Notes under the pieces: generated by a model
Databases searched by the model: none
Told to the model about the DNA's origin: nothing
Seen by the model: the letters and a program-made list of their open reading frames with translations, nothing else
In this document: positions 1-5,653 of the stretch, piece by piece
Layout of the letters: the number at the start of each line of letters is the position of its first letter
How positions within the stretch are numbered: the stretch's first letter is position 1
Assembly: GCA_002787635.1 (NCBI GenBank)
Contig: PCXK01000007.1
Span: 506,872-570,871 of the forward strand
From: Alphaproteobacteria bacterium CG11_big_fil_rev_8_21_14_0_20_39_49
GTDB taxonomy: Bacteria > Pseudomonadota > Alphaproteobacteria > Rickettsiales > UBA6187
Direction of reading: 5' to 3'
Length of the DNA stretch: 64,000 nucleotides
Made by a program: the position numbers and the translations under genes

Positions 1-2
1 AT

Positions 3-668
3 ACCGATACTCCGACATTGGCAAAAAAATCAATTCCCGTCCATGAGCTTTACGCACAGCCAAAAGCAACCCAAAAATTAATTGATGATTCGGCTATCGA
101 TATTGAAGCATGGCTTGCCCAAAAGATATCTGCGATATTTGCCAAAAAGGAAAATACGGCATTTATAAGCGGTGATGGCGTGGGCAAACCAAGAGGTATC
201 CTTACTTATAGCAACGGTACACAATGGGGAGAAATTGAACAGGTAGCGTCAGGCTCAAGTGGTGCTGTAACTGCTGATAAAATCATCGAGCTATATTACT
301 CTTTAAAAGAGGATTATGCCGTTAACGCATCATTTTTGATGAACAGGGCTACGGTTGAAGATGTCCGTCAGTTAAAAGACACTACAAATCAGTATTTGTG
401 GAATCCCGGATTGGCAGTCGGCGCACCTGATACACTAATGGGCGTTCCTGTGCATCAGGCTGCTGATATGCCTGTGCCTGCCGCAGACAGCCTATCAATT
501 GCCGTGGGGGATTTTAAAGCTGCCTATCAGATAGTTGACCGTAGCGGAGTGCGTGTCCTGCGTGACCCGTTCACCGATAAACCGTTTGTAAAATTCTATT
601 CTACAAAACGTGTGGGCGGTGATGTTATCAATTTTGAGGCAATCAAGTTGATGAAGCTGGGTTCTTAG
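3..668 (+). CDS. HK97-family major capsid protein, C-terminal part
   Basis: Major capsid protein that would build the icosahedral head of a phage or GTA particle. The visible 221 codons are open to the left window edge, so the N-terminal delta/scaffold region and true start are outside. A TTG at 18 is in frame but lies in the middle of a conserved stretch (TDTPT before it, IPVHELYAQPKATQKL after it), so it is not the start. Other family signatures are AFISGDGVGKPRG, LMNRATVEDVRQLKD and GDFKAAYQIVDRSG near the C-terminus. In GTA loci the capsid gene is followed directly by connector genes; here about 2.5 kb of other genes come first. Family identification is strong; GTA versus prophage rests on the downstream tail genes. 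Confidence 0.93.
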   Translation, partial: TDTPTLAKKSIPVHELYAQPKATQKLIDDSAIDIEAWLAQKISAIFAKKENTAFISGDGVGKPRGILTYSNGTQWGEIEQVASGSSGAVTADKIIELYYSLKEDYAVNASFLMNRATVEDVRQLKDTTNQYLWNPGLAVGAPDTLMGVPVHQAADMPVPAADSLSIAVGDFKAAYQIVDRSGVRVLRDPFTDKPFVKFYSTKRVGGDVINFEAIKLMKLGS

Positions 669-724
669 CTTTTTAGCTAATTTGGCTTGTTATTATTATA
701 GTATTTCCAAAATTTATTGATAAT

Positions 725-767
725 TGTCATCCCCCTATAATTTTCTACGAAAATTCGGGGGATGACA
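725..767. repeat. Intergenic hairpin with TGTCATCCCCC arms
   Basis: Inverted repeat with arms TGTCATCCCCC and GGGGGATGACA around an AT-rich loop, just downstream of the capsid gene. It may act as a processing or attenuating hairpin between capsid and downstream genes. It belongs to the GTCAT...ATGAC class of palindromes seen across the window. Confidence 0.6.
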
Positions 768-824
768 TTATTATTAAAAATTAGAAACACTATAAACAAG
801 CCCTCACTCTTACCCTCACCCCAA

Positions 825-845
825 CCCTCTCCCATAGGGAGAGGG
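825..845. repeat. CCCTCTCCC palindrome
   Basis: Perfect inverted repeat, CCCTCTCCC then ATA then GGGAGAGGG, about 38 bases before the start of the next gene. Similar CTCTCCC/GGGAGAG hairpins recur at 12484-12502. No T-run follows, so it looks like a dispersed palindrome more than a terminator. Confidence 0.55.
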
Positions 846-882
846 AGTTATTGAGAAAATTAATTAAAAAACGGAGATTCTC

Positions 883-1287
883 ATGAGAGATTTACATAAT
901 AATATAAATGCGGAAGTGGCACTGAATACTTCAGCCATTTCTTCAGATACCACTACTAACGGTAATATAATAGATATGCAGGGATTCGGTTCGATTGAAT
1001 TTGTTATCCAGTCGGGAACATTAACCGATGGAACTTACACCCCTTTGATACAAGAAGGTGATGAGTCAAATTTAAGTGATGCTACGGCTGTTGGCGATGC
1101 TGACCTGCTTGGTACTGAGGCTGATGCCGCATTTATAGCTACCGAGGATAATGCTGTAAAAAAGGTCGGATATATCGGTAATAAAAGATATGTAAGGCTG
1201 TCTATAGTTTCGGCAAGCACTACAAGCGGCGGTACGATTTCTGCCGTTTCAGTTAAATCTGACGCAGGTGATATGCCTGTAATGTAG
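883..1287 (+). CDS. Putative phage head decoration/structural protein
   Basis: A 134-residue protein of the small beta-rich type commonly found directly after the capsid gene in alphaproteobacterial prophages. From memory of such proteins, the recognisable pattern is an N-terminal MRDLHNNI, a segment ending LIQEGDESNLSDATAV, and a C-terminal VGYIGNKRYVRLSIVS strand followed by an alternating Ser/Thr stretch. There is no signal peptide or membrane segment. An A/G-rich ribosome-binding region (ACGGAGATTCTC) precedes the ATG. Position and composition suggest a capsid decoration or head-associated protein; that role is inferred, and I cannot name a Pfam family with confidence. Confidence 0.7.
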   Translation: MRDLHNNINAEVALNTSAISSDTTTNGNIIDMQGFGSIEFVIQSGTLTDGTYTPLIQEGDESNLSDATAVGDADLLGTEADAAFIATEDNAVKKVGYIGNKRYVRLSIVSASTTSGGTISAVSVKSDAGDMPVM

Positions 1288-1398
1288 TAATATTTTATGA
1301 AGGGGTAGGTATTACTTGCTTTCCCCTTTCATTTATAGGTTGAATGTCTTTATATAATAAGTATAAATTATATTTATTTTATAAAATGGAAGTTATAT

Positions 1399-1896
1399 AT
1401 GAGTAATATCAGCGATAGTAAGTTTGCAGTATGGCGAAGCTTGATAATAATGGCAAATATCGATGGGCATTTTTCACAGCAGGAAAAAGAGTTCCTAGAC
1501 GGTATTCACAGGTATGAGTTACTGAGCGATGAGCAAAAGGAAATACTAAAACAAGATATAGAAACGCAAAACAAAGATTTTGATTCCGTATATAAGCAAA
1601 TCACCGAAGCAAGGGATAGAGCGTATTTGATAAACTTAACCCGTGTACTTTTTCATAAGGACGGAAAATTCTGTCCGACCGAACAGGAGACTCTAAATAA
1701 AATAGATAGTAAGCATAAGAAAACCATTAATATGGAAGAGATATTAAAAGAAGCCAAAGCGGTATCTATGAGCGAACTGGAGGCTCATAAAATAAAGTTA
1801 GATAAAGCGGATGATATTCATGGAGGCGGATATCTGGGCTTTGGATATATTTTTGATTTTGTTACTGATAAATTAAGGGATAGGGGTCTTTATTAA
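1399..1896 (+). CDS. TerB-like (tellurite-resistance B fold) protein
   Basis: A 165-residue, mostly helical acidic/basic protein. The N-terminal half has the pattern of TerB-like domains: a hydrophobic helix SLIIMANIDGHFSQQEKEFL, where the A-DG-S-xE motif is the typical acidic turn, followed about 70 residues later by a second copy of the motif (LFHKDGKFCPTEQETL). The C-terminus is glycine-rich (GGGYLGFGYIFDF). TerB-fold proteins are small metal- or membrane-associated modules of uncertain role in stress and phage-defence operons. It lies between capsid and connector genes on the same strand and ends at a terminator shared with the converging rcdA-like gene. Domain call is moderate; function unknown. 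Confidence 0.5.
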   Translation: MSNISDSKFAVWRSLIIMANIDGHFSQQEKEFLDGIHRYELLSDEQKEILKQDIETQNKDFDSVYKQITEARDRAYLINLTRVLFHKDGKFCPTEQETLNKIDSKHKKTINMEEILKEAKAVSMSELEAHKIKLDKADDIHGGGYLGFGYIFDFVTDKLRDRGLY

Positions 1897-1898
1897 TA

Positions 1899-1949
1899 TA
1901 AAGGTAGAGGCTTTTTTGGTTAGGGGATGTATTATGCCTCTACCTTTTA
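1899..1949. terminator. Bidirectional hairpin terminator
   Basis: Arms TAAAGGTAGAGGC (1899-1911) and GCCTCTACCTTTTA (1936-1949) form a strong stem. It has T-rich sequence on the right side and A-rich sequence on the left, so it can end both the rightward TerB-like gene and the leftward rcdA-like gene. Confidence 0.75.
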
Positions 1950-1961
1950 CGTTTAACGCCT

Positions 1962-2420
1962 TTAGTGAACAAGTTCAACTTCTTCATCCATCATTGTATG
2001 GAAAGATTTTTCAAGGCGTTTTATTCTTTGATACATGTTGTTACTCTTTTTCAGGAGTTCTTTTATAGTATTGTTTAAATGAAAGAAGTTTGAATCATCA
2101 ATTTCAAAGCCCGATTCACTTCCCGGAATACAAAAATCCTGCTTGCTTAGCTCCTGCATTTTTATTTCACCGTTTTCAATGGCTTTGCACATTAAAAGCC
2201 AGCTTAGAACTCCGGTAAGCTGTGTAGTAATCTTTGACATTGCTATAGTGTATAAAATGCTGTCTTCGCTTGATAGGTTGAGCTTGTCAACTTTTCCCCT
2301 GCTATTAAAATAATCACGTGAATATACTAAGAGAGATAAAGCCTCATTGTAGCTTTTTTGGGTAAATCTGAATATATTATTTCCGTCTTGAATGTTTCCG
2401 TACATTCCAATAATCCCCAT
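1962..2420 (-). CDS. rcdA: RcdA-like protein (DUF1465 family)
   Basis: A 152-residue protein with the helical pattern of the DUF1465 family, whose characterised member is Caulobacter RcdA, an adaptor that helps ClpXP degrade the cell-cycle regulator CtrA. The core resembles the family: a helix SYNEALSLLVYSRDYF, then ILYTIAMSKITTQLTGVLSW and LLMCKAIENGEIKMQEL, then a linker and a C-terminal basic helix. I chose the start at 2420 (MGIIGMYGN); an in-frame extension to 2495 adds 25 residues without family resemblance. The gene runs opposite to the surrounding virion genes. Its normal context is host cell-cycle control, so its place between capsid and connector is odd. Family call moderate; adaptor activity inferred. 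Confidence 0.55.
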   Translation of the reverse strand: MGIIGMYGNIQDGNNIFRFTQKSYNEALSLLVYSRDYFNSRGKVDKLNLSSEDSILYTIAMSKITTQLTGVLSWLLMCKAIENGEIKMQELSKQDFCIPGSESGFEIDDSNFFHLNNTIKELLKKSNNMYQRIKRLEKSFHTMMDEEVELVH

Positions 2421-2592
2421 ACTAATTTTCAACCTACTTGTAACTAATATATCACAAAAAAGAGAGGCTGTCACTAAAAAATTCCATTTTGGCACAGTGT
2501 AAATGATTTTCTCAACCCAAGGATTGGTTAGTTAATATTTATTAAATTAAATGGTTTATTTAATGCTTTTAATATTTTAGATGAGGTGTGTT

Positions 2593-2997
2593 ATGTCCAA
2601 AAACAGGACAATCGTAGAAAGTAAGATTGATGAATTTGCTAGTGAAGTAAAAAAGCAGTTTGAAGAAATCGGAAATGAAGTAAAAGAGCAATTGCTAAAA
2701 GATTTTGATAAAATATTAACAAATGATTTGGAAGGATTGAAAAATATATTATCCAAAGCCGTAATGAGTAAAAGTCAGGACATATTAAAAAATTCTTCAA
2801 ATGAATTTCAGGATATCATAAATAAAGATTTCAACGGGAGTATATTCGGTTCAATTCTGGCTGATGCGATATTGCCGAATATAACCAATGCAAACAATAG
2901 CTCAACAAGTCCCTCAAGAGATTTCAATCCGTCATCGGCACAACGCTTTTTAGATATGGCTAAGTCTCTTGCGAAAAGTCAGAGCCGTAACGGCTAA
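2593..2997 (+). CDS. Hypothetical helical protein in virion cluster
   Basis: A 134-residue protein I do not recognise. Residues 1-70 are charged and heptad-like (IDEFASEVKKQFEEIGNEVK) and probably form a coiled coil; the rest is Asn/Ser-rich with a short hydrophobic patch (FGSILADAILPNI) and a C-terminal helix. Start chosen at 2593 because AGGTGTGTT precedes that ATG; an in-frame ATG at 2581 adds only four residues and lacks a ribosome-binding site. No signal peptide. It is the first rightward gene after the rcdA-like insertion and sits upstream of the connector genes. A helical, disordered-tail protein here could be a scaffold-like or cargo protein, but nothing proves it. Confidence 0.55.
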   Translation: MSKNRTIVESKIDEFASEVKKQFEEIGNEVKEQLLKDFDKILTNDLEGLKNILSKAVMSKSQDILKNSSNEFQDIINKDFNGSIFGSILADAILPNITNANNSSTSPSRDFNPSSAQRFLDMAKSLAKSQSRNG

Positions 2998-3000
2998 TTA

Positions 3001-3060
3001 TAGTAAATTTGTCATTCCATGATAAAAAATTTCTCCTAAATTTTTTCCATAGGATGACAC
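3001..3060. repeat. Partial copy of GTCATTCC/GGATGAC repeat (family R4)
   Basis: Starts TAGTAAATTTGTCATTCC and ends CCATAGGATGACA, with the central inverted segment AAATTTCTCCTAAATTT. The same block is found at 8880-8931 and, inverted, at 58499-58550. It lies between two virion genes and looks like an internally deleted member of the MITE-like R4 family. Confidence 0.6.
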
Positions 3061-3086
3061 CGATTAATAATCATGAGGTTATTCGT

Positions 3087-3233
3087 ATGGTCTTGATAAG
3101 AATGCTTCAAACAAGAAAGGGTACTGAAGACGGCTTTGTTGTAAAGCAGTTTTATGCCGGTACTGTTTATAGGGTAAGGGAAAATCTTGCCAGAACGTTT
3201 TTTGCAGCAGGATACGCTGAAAAAGTTAGATAA
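3087..3233 (+). CDS. Small phage protein preceding the connector
   Basis: A 48-residue protein beginning MVLIRMLQTRKGTEDGF and ending ARTFFAAGYAEKVR. Small proteins of this layout (basic strand, acidic turn, then a short helix with a GYAE-like end) are frequently found beside head-tail connector genes in alphaproteobacterial prophages. The ATG at 3087 has GAGGTTATTCGT in front of it; reading further upstream would translate the R4 repeat, so that extension is rejected. It is followed 25 bases later by the connector gene and is probably co-transcribed with it. Function unknown. Confidence 0.6.
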   Translation: MVLIRMLQTRKGTEDGFVVKQFYAGTVYRVRENLARTFFAAGYAEKVR

Positions 3234-3258
3234 TAATCATATAATTTCGGAGAAGAAC

Positions 3259-3801
3259 ATGAGTAATAAACCGGTATTGGAGCTGCATACGGCTCCGGCA
3301 ATAGAACCCCTAACCCTAACGGAAGTAAAGACTTATTTGAAGGTGAATACAAGCGATGATGATGCTTTAATAACCAATCTTATAATTACGGTAAGACAGG
3401 CAACGGAGAAATTCTTAAAAGTATCACTGATTAGCCAAAGCCGGAAAATATCCTACGACAAATACTGTCCGTCAGTTGTTAAACTGGCTATGGGACCCGT
3501 GCAGTCAATTACATCAGTAACCGCAGTGCAAAGGGACGAGTCAACATCGGTTATAAGTACAAATGCATATTATTTGAGTGCGGGAAAGCGGAAGCTTATT
3601 TTTGATGCCAATGTCGTAAGCCATAGGGTCGAAATAATATATGTTGCAGGTTATGGGGATTTAGCCGATGACGTGCCTAACCCGATAAAGCAGGGAATGC
3701 TCTCACACATACTTGCGATATATGACGGCAGAGCCGGAGCAAATGTTATTCCCCCGCAATCACAAACCCTTTACGCACCTTATAAATTTCTAAGTATTTA
3801 G
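3259..3801 (+). CDS. Head-tail connector protein (HK97 gp6-like, GTA orfg6 position)
   Basis: A 180-residue protein of the gp6-like connector family, which forms the ring joining portal and neck. Typical features are the N-terminal sequence PLTLTEVKTYLKVNTSDDDA, the two helices following it (LITNLIITVRQATEKFL), a central beta section around LAMGPVQSITSVTA, the VEIIYVAGYGD segment and the helix PIKQGMLSHILAIYDGR. The start is at 3259, preceded by CGGAGAAGAAC. The next gene (head-closure adaptor) starts 8 bases after its stop, the usual connector-adaptor arrangement. Recognition is good. Confidence 0.88.
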   Translation: MSNKPVLELHTAPAIEPLTLTEVKTYLKVNTSDDDALITNLIITVRQATEKFLKVSLISQSRKISYDKYCPSVVKLAMGPVQSITSVTAVQRDESTSVISTNAYYLSAGKRKLIFDANVVSHRVEIIYVAGYGDLADDVPNPIKQGMLSHILAIYDGRAGANVIPPQSQTLYAPYKFLSI

Positions 3802-3809
3802 GGGGAAAT

Positions 3810-4172
3810 ATGAAAAAAAATAATGGTGATATAGCATCGCAGATGAGGCATGTAATTACATTTCAAAGCCAAGTGCTAACTACGGATAACGCAGGCGGTA
3901 ATACCGTTGGCTGGACTGATTTTATGTCTGTTTGGGCAAAAATCGAGGATATATCTAAATCGGGCGGTCGCAATTTAGGTGCGGAAAAGAACTTTTCAGG
4001 ACAATTAAACGATACACGCTCTTACAGGATAACCGTACGATACATAGGCGGAGTTACTACGGATATGAGGGTTTTGTTCGATAGCCGTGCTTTTAATATT
4101 AGAAGCATTATTAATGTGAATGAAAGAAATGAAATATTGCAGATATTCGCTGAGGAGGGAGTGACGCTATGA
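3810..4172 (+). CDS. Head-tail adaptor (SPP1 gp16-like head closure)
   Basis: A 120-residue protein of the phage head-tail joining family. The pattern is an N-terminal MRHVITFQSQVLTTDNAGG, then GWTDFMSVWAKIEDISKSGG, SYRITVRYIGGVTTDMRV and the terminal repair of the beta barrel FNIRSIINVNERNEILQI. It would stop the connector ring and accept the tail. A strong GGGGGAAAT ribosome-binding site precedes the ATG, and its last four bases overlap the start of the DUF3168 gene, indicating translational coupling. Length matches the family. Confidence 0.9.
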   Translation: MKKNNGDIASQMRHVITFQSQVLTTDNAGGNTVGWTDFMSVWAKIEDISKSGGRNLGAEKNFSGQLNDTRSYRITVRYIGGVTTDMRVLFDSRAFNIRSIINVNERNEILQIFAEEGVTL

Positions 4173-4573
4173 CGGTCGATTGTTTATGGGAATTACAAAA
4201 AGCGGTTTATACGGCTTTAGATAACGATGCTACTATATCGGCTATTGTTAACGGTGTTTATAGCCATGTTGTGCAAGGTACGTCATATCCGTATATAAAG
4301 ATAAATATATCGGAGGCGGTTGATTGGTCTACAAAAACAACTATCGGAATAAAAGCCCGTTTATCTTTAGAAACCTATTCAAAGGAGAGGGGAAATAAAG
4401 AAACCAATGATATTTTAACTCAGATAAAGCAGGTTTTAGACGGAGCTACGCTAGCAATGACAGGCTGTACAATGATAAGCGGCAGGTATGTTTTTAGTAA
4501 CTCCGAACTAATGGCTGACGGCTTAACATGGAAAGGAAATATAGCTTTTGATTTTTTAGTTCAAGAAGATTAA
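4169..4573 (+). CDS. Tail terminator protein, DUF3168 (GTA orfg8 type)
   Basis: A 134-residue DUF3168 protein, the tail-completion or tail-terminator ring capping the tail tube. Visible family traits are an N-terminal LQKAVYTALDNDATISAIVNG, then SYPYIKINISEAVDWSTKT, the central ARLSLETYSKERGNKETNDI, and a closing beta strand GLTWKGNIAFDFLVQ. It overlaps the adaptor gene by four bases and is followed 15 bases later by the major tail protein, as in GTA and lambdoid-like tail modules. Confident by sequence and by position. Confidence 0.9.
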   Translation: MTVDCLWELQKAVYTALDNDATISAIVNGVYSHVVQGTSYPYIKINISEAVDWSTKTTIGIKARLSLETYSKERGNKETNDILTQIKQVLDGATLAMTGCTMISGRYVFSNSELMADGLTWKGNIAFDFLVQED

Positions 4574-4588
4574 TACAAAGAGGAACCT

Positions 4589-5008
4589 ATGGCAGCTCAA
4601 AAAGGCGATGATGTTATTTTAAAGGTTGGCAACGGAGCAACCCCGACAGAAGTTTTTACTGAAATCGGCGGATTGATTAATACCGACTTTATATTATATA
4701 ACAAAATAATTGAAGCAAATAACCTTATATCAGGTCAATATCGTAAAATTAACGGTCAAACTGGCGTGAGAAGTCTTGTGGTTAAAGGAAGCGGTTATTT
4801 TACCGATAGCTCGTCAGAGGAGTTAATGCGTGGATATGCGTTTTCAGGTTCTAGTAATAACTATGAGCTGCATTTCGGTAACGGTGATTATATTTCATGT
4901 GCCTTTGTAGTATCAAATTATGAAAGGAAGGGAACGCTTGGCAGGCAAGAAGATTTTGCCGTTGTTCTTGAAAGCGATGGTAGCATTAACTTTACAAATG
5001 GGGCGTGA
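4589..5008 (+). CDS. Major tail (tube) protein, TP901-1 family
   Basis: A 139-residue major tail protein that would polymerise into the tail tube. Typical signatures are MAAQKGDDVILKVGNG at the N-terminus, FTEIGGLINTDFILYNK, the SGYFTDSSSEE loop, and YISCAFVVSNYERKGTLGRQ followed by a terminal beta strand ending GSINFTNG. Ribosome-binding site AGAGGAACCT precedes the ATG. In GTA clusters the next genes are a small tail chaperone-like protein and the tape measure; here two unfamiliar genes follow instead. Confidence 0.9.
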   Translation: MAAQKGDDVILKVGNGATPTEVFTEIGGLINTDFILYNKIIEANNLISGQYRKINGQTGVRSLVVKGSGYFTDSSSEELMRGYAFSGSSNNYELHFGNGDYISCAFVVSNYERKGTLGRQEDFAVVLESDGSINFTNGA

Positions 5009-5062
5009 TATTGTATAATACCTTTTTTAGAACGTGTTTTTTCGCTTAGGTTTAAGAGTAAC

Positions 5063-5078
5063 TTGTAATATAATGTTA
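5063..5078 (+). promoter_or_regulatory. Promoter-like motif shared with 8980-8995
   Basis: The 16-mer TTGTAATATAATGTTA contains a TATAAT -10-like hexamer (5069-5074) and is preceded 11 bases upstream by TTAAG. An identical 16-mer with TTAAG at almost the same distance lies before the 9026 gene. No good TTGACA-type -35 box is visible, so this could be an activator-dependent or extended -10 promoter. It sits 58 bases before the 5132 gene. Confidence 0.4.
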
Positions 5079-5131
5079 ATATAGTTATGTTAATCTCTTA
5101 ATGAAAATTCTAATAATGGGGTACTAATATT

Positions 5132-5617
5132 ATGTCAATCGTAGAAAATATGAGCAAACATAGTGACGATATTGAATCGGAAGTTCAAAACATGCAGGAA
5201 AAAATGGCTCTGTGTGAAAGCGGTTTAAAAATGCTCAATGCATCACAGGAAATGGCAATGTCAGAGGAGATGATGGGATTGATGGAAATAATCGGTGACC
5301 CTGAAATTCCTGAAAAAGAAAGGGTTATATTGGCTCGTTATATGGGCGAGATGATGAAAGATGACCCCACGGAAGGGCTGGAGAAATATGCACAATACCT
5401 CGAAGGAGTGGCACAAGATCCCAAATACGCAGCAAGAAAGGATTATTACATCACTGTAGCCAAGGCATCAAGAGAGGTTAATAATTCACAAGTGTATAAG
5501 GATTATATAGTTGTTTATAATGAGTTTGAAAATGATGATTCGCCCGAAGCTGCCGAGGCAAGAAAGGCAACCGAACAAATGCAAAACAAGATGAAGCAGT
5601 GGTCGGAAGGTAATTAA
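5132..5617 (+). CDS. Unknown protein with ~75-residue domain shared with the next gene
   Basis: A 161-residue acidic, Met-rich helical protein without signal peptide. Residues about 58-135 resemble residues about 340-415 of the following 697-aa protein. Shared positions include PEIPE/NPIPE, DDPTEGLEKYA against QNPESGLKEFA, a conserved YYITVAKASRE against YYQKVAGAARK, and SQVYKDY against SEIYKTY. I do not know this domain. The gene has its own promoter-like motif and a ribosome-binding region GGGGTACTAAT. It occupies the position between tail tube and tape measure. A tail-assembly chaperone paired with its client would fit the position; a toxin/immunity-type cargo pair is also possible. Confidence 0.6.
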   Translation: MSIVENMSKHSDDIESEVQNMQEKMALCESGLKMLNASQEMAMSEEMMGLMEIIGDPEIPEKERVILARYMGEMMKDDPTEGLEKYAQYLEGVAQDPKYAARKDYYITVAKASREVNNSQVYKDYIVVYNEFENDDSPEAAEARKATEQMQNKMKQWSEGN

Positions 5618-5653
5618 TAATAAATATAAGTTTTAGTTCTAGGAGAGCTTTGT

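Noticed and set aside
2496-2592. CtrA-binding site upstream of the rcdA-like gene
   Set aside because: TTAA half-sites occur but not with the seven-base spacing, and they are expected by chance in AT-rich DNA.
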